NCBI GenBank assembly: GCA_017644375.1
Contig: JAEPLP010000001.1
Location: forward strand, 62,001-126,000
Length of the DNA stretch: 64,000 nucleotides
Origin: Prochlorococcus marinus CUG1435
GTDB lineage: Bacteria; Cyanobacteriota; Cyanobacteriia; PCC-6307; Cyanobiaceae
Direction: 5' to 3'
Both the position numbers and the translations under genes were made by a program. How positions within the stretch are numbered: the stretch's first letter is position 1; every line of letters begins with the position of its first letter. Below the pieces are notes generated by a model, which worked only from the letters and a program-made list of their open reading frames with translations, did no database searches and was not told where the DNA came from. Of the stretch, positions 37,412 through 45,478 are shown piece after piece.

Positions 37412-37644
37412 AGTCTTTTATTATTGACTTCTTTGGATAACATTTTTTTCTTAACCTTTTTATTTTTTAAAGCACGTTTGATTGGATAATATAAAATTCC
37501 CCATAAACCTAAAAAGAATGCAGCGATTATTCCAAATATAGCAGCAATAACTCCTCCACCCATTCCAGGACCTATATACATCAGTAAAGAATTTAAATTT
37601 GAAAAAAAATTAAAATTCATAATGGATTCAATCATTGCATTCAC
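37408..37644 (-). CDS. Small membrane protein, unknown function
   Basis: 78 residues: a Gly-rich membrane segment with MYIGPGMGGGVIAAIFGIIA, a second hydrophobic part FFLGLWGILYYPIKR, and a strongly basic end (LKNKKVKKKMLSKEV). It overlaps the arylsulfotransferase-like gene by 17 bases and the next gene by 4. Similar GPGMGGG-containing small membrane proteins occur beside alkaline-phosphatase-like or sulfotransferase-like genes from memory, but no firm family is claimed. Confidence 0.7.
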   Translation of the reverse strand: MNAMIESIMNFNFFSNLNSLLMYIGPGMGGGVIAAIFGIIAAFFLGLWGILYYPIKRALKNKKVKKKMLSKEVNNKRL

Positions 37645-38986
37645 CTCTTGATAATAAGAAATTTTCTATTTTATTAATATCTTCATTTTTATATAAAATT
37701 CGAGAATTACCAACTCTATAAATATTTCCATCATCAGCTCGGTTTACATAGGACCATCTTAAGGAAGAATCTGCATCAAAATAAAGTTTCCTAGAATGAT
37801 CTGTCTCCTCAACAAAAAGATCTCCATTCGGAAGGATCTGACTTATTCCTGATGTTATTGTTCTTACATCATTTTTAATCAAAGTTTCATTTAGATAAGT
37901 AGAGTACTGACGAGTCTTGAAATCAAAATTAACTACTGTGTTATGTCCATCAACAACATCACCACCGACAAAATCCTTCGAATTGTTATTAAAAACGGAT
38001 ATAGTATGGTCATTCAATATATCCACATCATGTTGATGAAAAAATGGACCCGTTCCTATCCATATAACTTTATCATTTGAGGGTCTATACAATAAAATCA
38101 TTGACTGATGTCTTAAAGATAAAAAGACATCTCCTTTCTTCCAAAATTCTCCATCAAAATTTACAGGTTGAATATCATTTAAATGGATTGGATCTTTTGT
38201 GAAATTCCTATCACCGATAGCAAACAAGAGATACTCAAGACCATTATCAATAAAAATTTGAGAGACAGACTTTCGAAAAATGATTTCTCCATCTGGAGAT
38301 AATTTAACAATTGCATCATCGTAATAACCTCCATCTTCAATGAGATCTCTTCCGACTTTTTCTACAGGTAGAGACTGAGGGTAAATGTATGAAGGGACCC
38401 ATATATTTTCTTCAATATCTATTTCTATAGAGTGATGGAACCTGTCTTTAGTATTTTGAAAAACCAAATTAGAACAGCTATCTATTTTCATTAGTGGTGA
38501 TGAATTAAAAACTAACCCTCCATCTTTAGTTAAATTTGGATTTGATAATGTAGTCCTTGAGTTATTGTGATCACGATGTACATATTTAAATTCATCTATC
38601 TTTTCTAATGATTTAAAAAATTGATTTATATCAGGGTTCCAGGTATGCAATATATTAAAGTTCTTTAGATCTACAAGTTCAACAATTCCTTCTTTTAAAT
38701 CACCGTCATATCTTGAGAGAATTAGATAAGATTGATTTGTATTTGGAGTTCCATTAAAACCGCTTAATAGGGGAAATCTATCAATAACTTGCACATCACT
38801 AGATTGTTTAATTGCCTTTTTAATATTTGCAGGTATTTCTGAAAGAAATAATGCAGTTTTTGAAAACGGTCCGAATCTTTTTTCCCCAAGCATTCCATCT
38901 CTTACAAGAATCCCAAAAAAAACTGTTAAAGGAAAACTCAATAGTACGAATAAGAAAAGTATCCAGATTTCAATTTTTTTATTCAT
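37628..38986 (-). CDS. Arylsulfotransferase-family (ASST-like) beta-propeller protein
   Basis: 452 residues with an N-terminal membrane anchor (about 7-29) and a propeller domain outside the cytoplasm. Family-like blocks: DRFHHSIEIDIEENIWVPSY, PIHLNDIQPV, GDVFLSLRHQSMILLYR, VIWIGTGPFFHQHDVDILND and EETDHSRKLYFD. The repeated His residues resemble the ASST active site, in which His takes the sulfate; some family members are not sulfotransferases. First gene of the overlapping leftward operon. Unrelated in fold to the P-loop sulfotransferase at its end. Confidence 0.8.
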   Translation of the reverse strand: MNKKIEIWILFLFVLLSFPLTVFFGILVRDGMLGEKRFGPFSKTALFLSEIPANIKKAIKQSSDVQVIDRFPLLSGFNGTPNTNQSYLILSRYDGDLKEGIVELVDLKNFNILHTWNPDINQFFKSLEKIDEFKYVHRDHNNSRTTLSNPNLTKDGGLVFNSSPLMKIDSCSNLVFQNTKDRFHHSIEIDIEENIWVPSYIYPQSLPVEKVGRDLIEDGGYYDDAIVKLSPDGEIIFRKSVSQIFIDNGLEYLLFAIGDRNFTKDPIHLNDIQPVNFDGEFWKKGDVFLSLRHQSMILLYRPSNDKVIWIGTGPFFHQHDVDILNDHTISVFNNNSKDFVGGDVVDGHNTVVNFDFKTRQYSTYLNETLIKNDVRTITSGISQILPNGDLFVEETDHSRKLYFDADSSLRWSYVNRADDGNIYRVGNSRILYKNEDINKIENFLLSRGECND

Positions 38987-39069
38987 TATTGCTCACGAAA
39001 AAATTTAGTTAAAAAGTGACCTGACCTCATCATCAGACATATTACCTATATTAAACTGTTTAGAACCGG

Positions 39070-39404
39070 TATCTCTTGTATAGATTAAAAAAGATTAAAG
39101 AAAATACAGGATGGACAGCCAGAGCAATGGAAGAAAAAATAAACTGGCAAAAAGAATTAATAGAAAGCGGAAAAATATAATGATAAATTTTCAAAAAATC
39201 TTCTTGAACATGGAGCAAAAAACTTTATGCAAGGAATCAATCTTGGATATATGTATTCAAAATGAAGAAAAATAAGAGGTTTAGATAAAGATGATCCAGT
39301 AGAAAATTCAGGTCAAATGCAATCTTCACAAAAAGAGTTTGAGAAGAAAATTAAATGAAGGTGATACCTTCTTACCTCCAGAAGAATATGAACAACTCAT
39401 TTAA
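39070..39404 (+). pseudogene. Decayed gene of unknown family (two frameshifts, one internal stop)
   Basis: Three frames join into one plausible protein. 39070-39180 reads ...NTGWTARAMEEKINWQ then KELIESGKI and stops; shifting frame at about 39178 gives YNDKFSKNLLEHGAKNFMQG, INLGYMYSK, a TGA at 39263-39265, then KIRGLDKDDPVENSGQMQ and KEFEKKIK; shifting again at about 39353 gives LNEGDTFLPPEEYEQLI and TAA at 39402-39404. No start codon was identified. The smooth continuation across lesions argues for a real ancestor. Family not recognised. It lies between the sulfotransferase operon and the repeat cluster. Confidence 0.6.
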
Positions 39405-39425
39405 TAACAAGTGATCTTGAGGAAT

Positions 39426-39502
39426 CCACCAACACCAAACTTTGTCAAACACATACCCACCCACCAACACATTAAAAATATCCACCAACACATCCACCAA
39501 CA
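39426..39502. repeat. Cluster of four CCACCAACA repeats
   Basis: Exact copies start at 39426, 39461, 39482 and 39494, with spacings of 35, 21 and 12 bases. A related pair is at 35804-35824. Single copies of the same nonamer on the other strand inside psbC (30462, 30980) are coding coincidences, so the clustering rather than the word is the signal. Confidence 0.65.
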
Positions 39503-39616
39503 CACATAAAAATAAAAAACAACTATAAAGAAATTGATATTTCTTAGAACTCTTATCTATCACTGCAATTTAAATAAAAACTCAAAAAATTAAGAGTCCT
39601 AATTATCCTATTAAAA

Positions 39617-39702
39617 CGGAGAGGGTGGGATTCGAACCCACGAATAGTTTATCTATTAAACGATTTCGAGTCGTTCGCTTTCGACCACTCAGCCACCTCT
39701 CC
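39617..39702 (-). tRNA. tRNA-Ser (anticodon CGA)
   Basis: 86 bases on the minus strand fold as a class II tRNA: acceptor GGAGAGG/CCTCTCC, D arm, anticodon stem AACGA/TCGTT with loop CTCGAAA (anticodon CGA, plus-strand 39666-39668), long variable arm around TAATAG/CTATT, T arm GTGGG-TTCGAAT-CCCAC, discriminator G, no encoded CCA. It reads UCG codons. It stands alone at the right end of the accessory segment; tRNA genes are common island borders in Prochlorococcus. Confidence 0.96.
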
Positions 39703-39752
39703 AACAATATTGATTATCTACAAAATTATATTCTATTTATTGATCTTAATTT

Positions 39753-40775
39753 TTAATTCCAACCTGTATCTTTCATCAATTTTATTGCGAGAGAGTTGTT
39801 AACTCCAAGATCATCTACAGTAACCTTATCAGGAGTAAATTGTCCAAAATCCCTTACGATAGGATTTTGATTAACCTCTTTCAATGGATGTTCAAAGGTA
39901 GGTGCAGCTAATCCTTTACTTCCGACAGGAGATGCTAAATATTCAAGAAGCTTAATAGCTTCAGCTTTATTTGTGGCAAATTTCGCTACTCCACCAGCAC
40001 TTATATTTACATGAGCAGGGTTAGGAGTAATAACTTTTGTTTTTTTTGCATAAAGAGCATCTCTCCTGCCATTAACCCCAGCCAGCATCCTTGCAACATA
40101 ATAGTGATTAACAATTCCTACTCCACATTTTTTCTTAGAAACTGCTCTAATAATTGAAATATCTCCGGGGAAAAAAGGTTCTGAAACGTTAGAAATCATT
40201 CCGCTTAACCAAGCTTTAGTTTCCTTCTCGCCTTTATTTACAATTTGATTAGCGACTAAAGATTGATTATATGGACTTTTTCTGTTCCTCAAACATACTT
40301 TACCTTTTAAGGATGGATCAGCTAAATCCGTATAATCTTTTATCTTATTAACATCAACAACTTTTGGATTAGCAACCAAAACTCTCACTCTTCTAGTTAA
40401 TGCATACCATTCCTTACTTTTATCTTTTAGCCCAATTGGAACATCATTTTCCAAAGATTTTGATTCTATACTTTGGAGTAATCCAGCTTTAGCAGCATTT
40501 GTGATTCTTGCAGCATCAACTAGTAATATTAAATCTGCTTGAGAATTCTTTCCTTCTCTTTTCAATCTTTCAATTAAAGATATTCCTGCCGCTTCAATAA
40601 GCCTAACCTTGATTCCTGTTTCTTCAGCAAACTTTTTGAAGACACTCCTATCAGTATTGTAATGTCTACCTGAATAAACTTTGACTTCTTTTTCTGTTGA
40701 ATTAGCTGGAATATTTACATTCAGAAAAAAAGCACACGTTAATACAGAATAAAAAAGTTTGTTCAATTTTTGCAC
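39753..40775 (-). CDS. futA: Iron(III)-binding ABC transporter protein (FutA/IdiA)
   Basis: Periplasmic Fe(III)-binding protein, 340 residues. Signal peptide about 1-27 (FYSVLTCAFFLNVNIPANS). Mature part begins VKVYSGRHYNTDRSVFK, with LADLILLVDAARI-like ADLILLVDAARITNAA, NRKSPYNQSLVANQI, and GIVNHYYVARMLAG with the iron-binding tyrosines. The family also protects photosystem II under iron stress (IdiA). No permease or ATPase is adjacent. Divergent from the PKHD dioxygenase across 102 bases where iron control could act, though no clear Fur box was identified. Confidence 0.94.
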   Translation of the reverse strand: MQKLNKLFYSVLTCAFFLNVNIPANSTEKEVKVYSGRHYNTDRSVFKKFAEETGIKVRLIEAAGISLIERLKREGKNSQADLILLVDAARITNAAKAGLLQSIESKSLENDVPIGLKDKSKEWYALTRRVRVLVANPKVVDVNKIKDYTDLADPSLKGKVCLRNRKSPYNQSLVANQIVNKGEKETKAWLSGMISNVSEPFFPGDISIIRAVSKKKCGVGIVNHYYVARMLAGVNGRRDALYAKKTKVITPNPAHVNISAGGVAKFATNKAEAIKLLEYLASPVGSKGLAAPTFEHPLKEVNQNPIVRDFGQFTPDKVTVDDLGVNNSLAIKLMKDTGWN

Positions 40776-40877
40776 TTTGATAAAATAGTATCTATGGTTA
40801 CTTTATATCTATCTTCATAACAAAGACTTAAAAAGATATTTTCTATACTCAACTTTGTATCATTTTTAATATCTAAA

Positions 40878-41543
40878 ATGAATTTTTTAACTCATAAATT
40901 ATTAAATACTGAAGAAATAAAATCATTAAGAATAAATCTTAAAAAGGAAGATTTACCTTGGGAAGATGGAAAAAAAACTGCAGGAAATCATGCTTCTTTA
41001 GTAAAAAATAATTTACAACTTGATAGAAAATCAGATATTTCAAAAAGGCTTTCGAATCTTATTGTAAAAAAAATACTTCAAGATGATTTGATTAAAAGCT
41101 TTTCACTACCAAAAATAATTCATGGAACCATGTTTACAAAATCATCTAAAGGCATGAAATATGGGCGACACATAGATAATGCATATATGTCATCAGGGAG
41201 AGCTGATCTGTCCTTCACAATTTTTCTTTCAGATAAAGATTCCTACCATGGAGGCGAACTATTTATTGAAGACCTTAATTCAGAGTATAATTTTAAGCTC
41301 GAACCAGGAGAAATAATAATTTACCCAAGTATACACTTACATTCAGTTAAGGAGGTTATTAGCGGCGAGAGGCTGGTTTTTGTTGGATGGATTGAAAGTT
41401 ATATAAAAAGTATTGAAGAAAGAGAATATTTATTTGATTTAGATGCAGGAGCTAAAACACTACTATCTAAGCATGGGAGATCAGATGGACTTGATCTAAT
41501 TTTTAAATCTTATTCAAATCTTTTAAGAGTGCTGGGCGATTAA
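40878..41543 (+). CDS. PKHD-type Fe(II)/2-oxoglutarate hydroxylase (PiuC/YbiX family)
   Basis: 221 residues, family length about 220-230. Fe ligands are visible in YGRHIDNAYM (His-x-Asp) and IHLHSVKEV (distal His), with the 2-oxoglutarate Arg in SGERLVFVGW. The N-terminal region includes WEDGKKTAGNHASLVKNN as in PKHD proteins. In many bacteria this family is linked to iron or siderophore uptake (PiuC), which fits its place opposite futA. Substrate not established. Confidence 0.92.
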   Translation: MNFLTHKLLNTEEIKSLRINLKKEDLPWEDGKKTAGNHASLVKNNLQLDRKSDISKRLSNLIVKKILQDDLIKSFSLPKIIHGTMFTKSSKGMKYGRHIDNAYMSSGRADLSFTIFLSDKDSYHGGELFIEDLNSEYNFKLEPGEIIIYPSIHLHSVKEVISGERLVFVGWIESYIKSIEEREYLFDLDAGAKTLLSKHGRSDGLDLIFKSYSNLLRVLGD

Positions 41544-41617
41544 AAAAGGATCATTTGATACATCAAATAGAATATGAATTTTAAAAAGTATAAAATATTA
41601 GAAATTATACTAATTTA

Positions 41618-41857
41618 ATGCCAAAGAAGAGTTCTATTTCAATTTTTATAGCTGCATCAAGCGCATTAGCAATTGCAGCTACAAATACTAATGCTGTTAA
41701 ATCAGGAGATAGTGGGTTAGGTGGATTAAAAGAATGGAATACAGACATGCCAATTGATGCAGATTTTAAACTAGATGCAGATGCACAAAAATTAGCCGAT
41801 GAAGCAGCAAAATCAAGTACTTGTGTACCAATTGGAGAAGGGGAAAACTGCTGGTAA
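41618..41857 (+). CDS. Small secreted protein with C-terminal Cys pair
   Basis: 79 residues: signal-peptide-like N-terminus (PKKSSISIFIAASSALAIAA, cleavage near TNA), then an acidic mature part of about 50 residues with GLGGLKEWN, IDADFKLDADAQK and a final CVPIGEGENCW, two cysteines able to form a small loop. No family recognised. It follows the PKHD gene by 74 bases and ends at a strong terminator. Position suggests a role in the iron/outer-membrane neighbourhood; this is inference only. Confidence 0.7.
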   Translation: MPKKSSISIFIAASSALAIAATNTNAVKSGDSGLGGLKEWNTDMPIDADFKLDADAQKLADEAAKSSTCVPIGEGENCW

Positions 41858-41869
41858 GTGAGAGAGAAA

Positions 41870-41899
41870 AAAAAACGCCCCGGTAGGGCGTTTTTTTTT
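41870..41899. terminator. Intrinsic terminator, bidirectional
   Basis: Stem ACGCCC (41875-41880) / GGGCGT (41886-41891), loop CGGTA, with nine T after and a run of A before. It serves the small secreted protein gene and, from the other side, the porin. Confidence 0.9.
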
Positions 41900-41913
41900 A
41901 TTTAAGATTCACA

Positions 41914-43242
41914 TTAGAACTTAAATGTAGTCTCTAAAACTGCTCCAGAGACATCTCCTGCCTTTGTTCCATTTCTGTCAATTCCTCCGAAGATCGCAGG
42001 TGTGACAGTTACTGAATCATTTGGCTTGAATGAATAATAAACTTCATAAGCAAATGGACTTACGTTATCTAAAACTTCATTAGTCGTAGGTCGACCAAAT
42101 GCAACGCCAATTTTATCATCAGCGCTGAAAATATCCATCCAATTCAAACCTACAAAGTAAGCTGTGGAGTTAGATTGATCAGATGAAGTATCACTATATG
42201 AAGTTGTATCGTAACCTACTGATATCGAAGGAGTTATTGTTCCAGTCTCCTCTGGTCTCCACCATCCTCTTAAACCTACTGATGACAAACCACTTCGTGC
42301 TTCAGCATCACCATTTACATCACCTGCTTTGTAGTAACTATCACTCCAACCATTAGTTTTGACATTTAGGATTGCGGAGGCAGAATATCTTGGTTTAGTA
42401 AAACCAATCTGAGTTGCCCAACTTGTTTTAGTCTCATCAGTAAGTAGACCTGTAACTACATAATCACCTGATGTAGCAGTACAAATATTTGCATTCACTC
42501 TACAAGAAGTAGTTGATTTAGTACCAATATTTGAACTTATAGCAAAGCCATTATCAGCTTTATAAGCCCAGCCTGCACCAGTGTCAGTACTTGCACCGTA
42601 AGCATGACCATTACCACCAAGTGCGAATTGTTTAGTTACTGGCTTGTAAATAGATGGAGCAGTACCATGCATGTAGTAGTTTTCAATTTTTGGGCCTACC
42701 CAAACAGTATTTTGCTCACCTATAGGGAATTGATACCAAATCTTGTCAACCTTAAGATCATCACCATTACCTTTTGCAGAACTTAAATAGCCACCATAAG
42801 TTGTTGACTTCATCCAGTCATTGGTATTTCCAGATTTAAGTCTCACATAAAGGTTATCGTCACCAGTGAAACTTGTATTAAGGTTCATTGTGTAACTATA
42901 GTAAGCCTGAATAGCTTCATTCTGAGCTGCAAGATCACGATCGTATCTCATAGCACCCATACTAAAAATGGCTTTACCATCTAAAGTTGTTGTGTCTGAA
43001 AAACTACCAGCCTCAATAACCCCCTGTTTGGCTTCTAATCCATCAACACGGCCGTTGAGAACTGCAAGTCCCTCTTTAACATCGTTAATAAAAGTTGTAT
43101 TATCAAATCTTTGAGCTTTTGACTTGCTACGTCCATAGCTATTCATTGCTTCAAGATTTATCGTTTCGGAAGCTTGTGCTGCAATTGGCGAAAAAACACT
43201 CAATGCGGCAGATGCAACCAAAAGTTTTTGGAAGAGTTTCAT
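41914..43242 (-). CDS. Outer-membrane porin
   Basis: 442 residues. Signal peptide LFQKLLVASAALSVFSPI, cleavage near AQA-SETI. A short helical region (DVKEGLAVLNGRVDGLEAK) follows, then a barrel of amphipathic strands: FSMGAMRYDRDLAA, IWYQFPIGEQNTVWVGPKI, SVGYDTTSYSD, GVAFGRPTTNEV, FAYEVYYSFKPNDSVTVTPA, and a terminal Phe (VLETTFKF). This is the Prochlorococcus/marine Synechococcus type related to OprB and SomA-like porins but lacking a full SLH domain. Pore for small nutrients, perhaps iron given futA nearby. Confidence 0.85.
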   Translation of the reverse strand: MKLFQKLLVASAALSVFSPIAAQASETINLEAMNSYGRSKSKAQRFDNTTFINDVKEGLAVLNGRVDGLEAKQGVIEAGSFSDTTTLDGKAIFSMGAMRYDRDLAAQNEAIQAYYSYTMNLNTSFTGDDNLYVRLKSGNTNDWMKSTTYGGYLSSAKGNGDDLKVDKIWYQFPIGEQNTVWVGPKIENYYMHGTAPSIYKPVTKQFALGGNGHAYGASTDTGAGWAYKADNGFAISSNIGTKSTTSCRVNANICTATSGDYVVTGLLTDETKTSWATQIGFTKPRYSASAILNVKTNGWSDSYYKAGDVNGDAEARSGLSSVGLRGWWRPEETGTITPSISVGYDTTSYSDTSSDQSNSTAYFVGLNWMDIFSADDKIGVAFGRPTTNEVLDNVSPFAYEVYYSFKPNDSVTVTPAIFGGIDRNGTKAGDVSGAVLETTFKF

Positions 43243-43375
43243 TTTACCTCACACTAAAAATACCCACAGTGATGGGTAATTAAATTGTATCGAGCGCAAC
43301 TTTTTTGGGGATAACAAATAGATGCTGTTGGAAGTATCAAATTTTACATTATTCTTTATTTTGTATTTTTTTTAA

Positions 43376-44251
43376 TTATCTAGGTTTCCTGTCTAATGGG
43401 AAATTTAAAAATTCTCTTTCTTCAATCCACGTTGAAGCAACTTCTCTTGCTAATTTTCTAATCTTTTCAATATATTGAGCACGATCTGTAACTGAAATTA
43501 CTCCTCTTGCATCAAGCAGATTAAAAGTATGACTGCATTTAAGAACAAAATCAAGCGCAGGATAAGTTAATTTCTTTTCAACTAAAGAACATGCCTCCTC
43601 TTGGTAAATCTCAAATAATTTCCTAAGATTATTAGCATTAGATTCATTAAAATTATATGAGCATTGGCTTTTTTCAAATTGAAGCCAAATATCACTATAG
43701 TTCAAATTTTTATTCCAATTAAGATCCCAAATACTTTCCTTATCCTGCAAGAACATTGCAATGCGCTCTAACCCATAGGTAATTTCAATAGGGATAGGAT
43801 TACAATCGATTCCCCCACATTGTTGGAAATATGTAAATTGGGTAACTTCCATACCATCCAACCAAACTTCCCAACCTACTCCCCAAGCTCCAAGTGTTGG
43901 TGACTCCCAATTATCTTCTACAAATCTTATGTCATGATTTCTGTGATTGATTCCAAGAGCTTCTAAAGATGCCAAATATTTTTCTTGTATCCCCTCTGGA
44001 GAAGGCTTAATAATTACTTGATATTGAAAATAATGTTGTGCCCTATTTGGATTATCACCAAACCTTCCATCTGTAGGCCTTCTACATGGCTCAGCATATG
44101 CGACACTCCATGGTTCTGGGCCGATAGCTCTTAAAAAAGTATGAGGATTCATAGTCCCAGCACCCTTTTCAGTATCATAAGGTTGCATTATCAAACATCC
44201 TTCTTCAGACCAAAAGTTATTTAATTTTTGAATTATGTTTTGAAAAAACAT
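43376..44251 (-). CDS. glyQ: Glycyl-tRNA synthetase alpha subunit
   Basis: Catalytic subunit of the alpha2beta2 enzyme. The chosen start, ATG 44249-44251, gives 291 residues starting [10 protein letters not shown]; an upstream ATG (44290) would add 13 residues not present in the family. Class II signatures: [66 protein letters not shown] and [12 protein letters not shown]. The beta subunit gene (glyS) is not adjacent, as is common in cyanobacteria. Confidence 0.95.
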   Translation of the reverse strand: MFFQNIIQKLNNFWSEEGCLIMQPYDTEKGAGTMNPHTFLRAIGPEPWSVAYAEPCRRPTDGRFGDNPNRAQHYFQYQVIIKPSPEGIQEKYLASLEALGINHRNHDIRFVEDNWESPTLGAWGVGWEVWLDGMEVTQFTYFQQCGGIDCNPIPIEITYGLERIAMFLQDKESIWDLNWNKNLNYSDIWLQFEKSQCSYNFNESNANNLRKLFEIYQEEACSLVEKKLTYPALDFVLKCSHTFNLLDARGVISVTDRAQYIEKIRKLAREVASTWIEEREFLNFPLDRKPR

Positions 44252-44376
44252 GCAGTCAATATGTTTAAGAACTATGTGAAATATCTCCAACTATAATATC
44301 AGAGGTTCTTAGGAAGGTAATATTAAAAACTTTAAGTACAACGTAAATTTACCTGAAAAAATTTTTTTAACTTTAA

Positions 44377-44772
44377 TTAGTTAGTAAAAAAATCTAATGG
44401 CAAAGGTCCGAAAGTATTGGATTCGCTATTATCATCATTGAAGTGACATGTTAATAAAATTCCCTCTCCGAGTCCATTTTCAGATCTAATAAATACATTT
44501 CCAGTTTTTTGATTAGCTTTTAAAAAAACATTTCCATTGGCACGAAGAGAATCTAACTCTGAAAATTTAATTGAGGAATATTTCTTAGAGATAGATTTTA
44601 ATGCCCTAATAGCATCAAAATCAGAATTCGCCATTATTCCTATGGTTAACCAATCAGAATTCAAGATATTCACTTCAAGTTCCTCTAATAGTTTTTTTAA
44701 TTTAATTTTACTTAAGTGAGGAGCTGACCTTAGTCCATTTAAGTCCAATAAATTATTTATTTCAATTTCCAT
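44377..44772 (-). CDS. DUF1824 family protein
   Basis: 131 residues, cyanobacteria-specific DUF1824 from memory of the family. Helical N-terminus (LSKIKLKKLLEELEVNI), then DWLTIGIMANSDFDAIRALK, NVFLKANQKTGNVFIRSENG, GEGILLTCHFND and the ending FGPLPLDFF. No signal peptide. Function unknown. It lies between the tautomerase-like gene and glyQ, all leftward. Confidence 0.75.
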   Translation of the reverse strand: MEIEINNLLDLNGLRSAPHLSKIKLKKLLEELEVNILNSDWLTIGIMANSDFDAIRALKSISKKYSSIKFSELDSLRANGNVFLKANQKTGNVFIRSENGLGEGILLTCHFNDDNSESNTFGPLPLDFFTN

Positions 44773-44811
44773 GGATTCCTAAATCTTTTAATAAAAACGA
44801 AACAAATTCTA

Positions 44812-45144
44812 TTAACCAAATGTCCTGCCATTCCATGCCCACATTGATGGAGATACGTCCTCGAAAGAGATATATACATTATCAATAGGAATACCCATTT
44901 TTTCATATACAAAATCGGAAATAGGCTTTGCCATATCTGAAGGAGACAAAGAACCTATTGACTTAATTTCTAGAAAACAAGATGGTCCTTGATCATCAAA
45001 ATAAATTTCACACTTATCATCTAATTTTGCCATTACAAATCTTTTTGATTTATTTGTCAAAGATGAAATCAGTATTGAAAATTCTTCAAGGAATTTCTTT
45101 TTGTCTTCTACTTTTACTGAAGTAGAAACATTGATAAAAGGCAT
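44812..45144 (-). CDS. MIF / phenylpyruvate tautomerase-like protein
   Basis: 110 residues. After Met comes Pro2 (MPFINVSTSV), the catalytic base of the tautomerase/MIF superfamily once Met is removed. AKLDDKCEIYFDD, CFLEIKSIGSLS and NVYISFEDVSPSMWAWNGRTFG match cyanobacterial MIF homologues. Trimeric tautomerase activity is expected; the physiological role in cyanobacteria is unknown. A 56-residue gene ends 3 bases upstream, so they may be coupled. Confidence 0.88.
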   Translation of the reverse strand: MPFINVSTSVKVEDKKKFLEEFSILISSLTNKSKRFVMAKLDDKCEIYFDDQGPSCFLEIKSIGSLSPSDMAKPISDFVYEKMGIPIDNVYISFEDVSPSMWAWNGRTFG

Positions 45145-45146
45145 TT

Positions 45147-45317
45147 TTATGCTGCCAAATAATGCTTTTGATAATCAGTTTTTAGATGAACATTTTTATT
45201 TTTGTAACCTCTTTTGGATGATAGATATGCCATATCATATGAACTTATTCCATTTTTATAGGGATTGAAAAGAGCATTTTTAGACCTATTTTTTTTGCCC
45301 CTTTTAAATTCAATCAT
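45147..45317 (-). CDS. 56-residue basic protein of unknown function
   Basis: ATG 45315-45317 to TAA 45147-45149. Reads MIEFKRGKKNRSKNALFNPY then SYDMAYLSSKRGYKNKN and ends HYLAA. Very basic and Tyr-rich, soluble. Its stop lies 2 bases before the tautomerase start, a spacing typical of coupled genes, which supports it being real. No family recognised. Confidence 0.5.
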   Translation of the reverse strand: MIEFKRGKKNRSKNALFNPYKNGISSYDMAYLSSKRGYKNKNVHLKTDYQKHYLAA

Positions 45318-45478
45318 TTTAATATAATTATTAATTAATAATTTAACTTTTTTTGAATATATGTCTAGTTTTTTTCAAAATTTTTAATTAAACAAATAAA
45401 AATAAATTTTTGAAACGCAACTCGTTTTTCTATTGATTAGGTTTAATATATTACGTATTTATTTATTAGTAACTTATC

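Noticed and set aside
39005-39040. 11-residue minus-strand frame MSDDEVRSLFN
   Set aside because: Too short and without supporting context; perhaps a relic near the operon start.
39372-39563. 63-residue frame on the minus strand through the CCACCAACA cluster (CVLVDVLVD pattern)
   Set aside because: Its repeats are explained by the DNA repeats, it overlaps the decayed gene, and it has no start context or recognised similarity. A conserved peptide in relatives would reopen the case.
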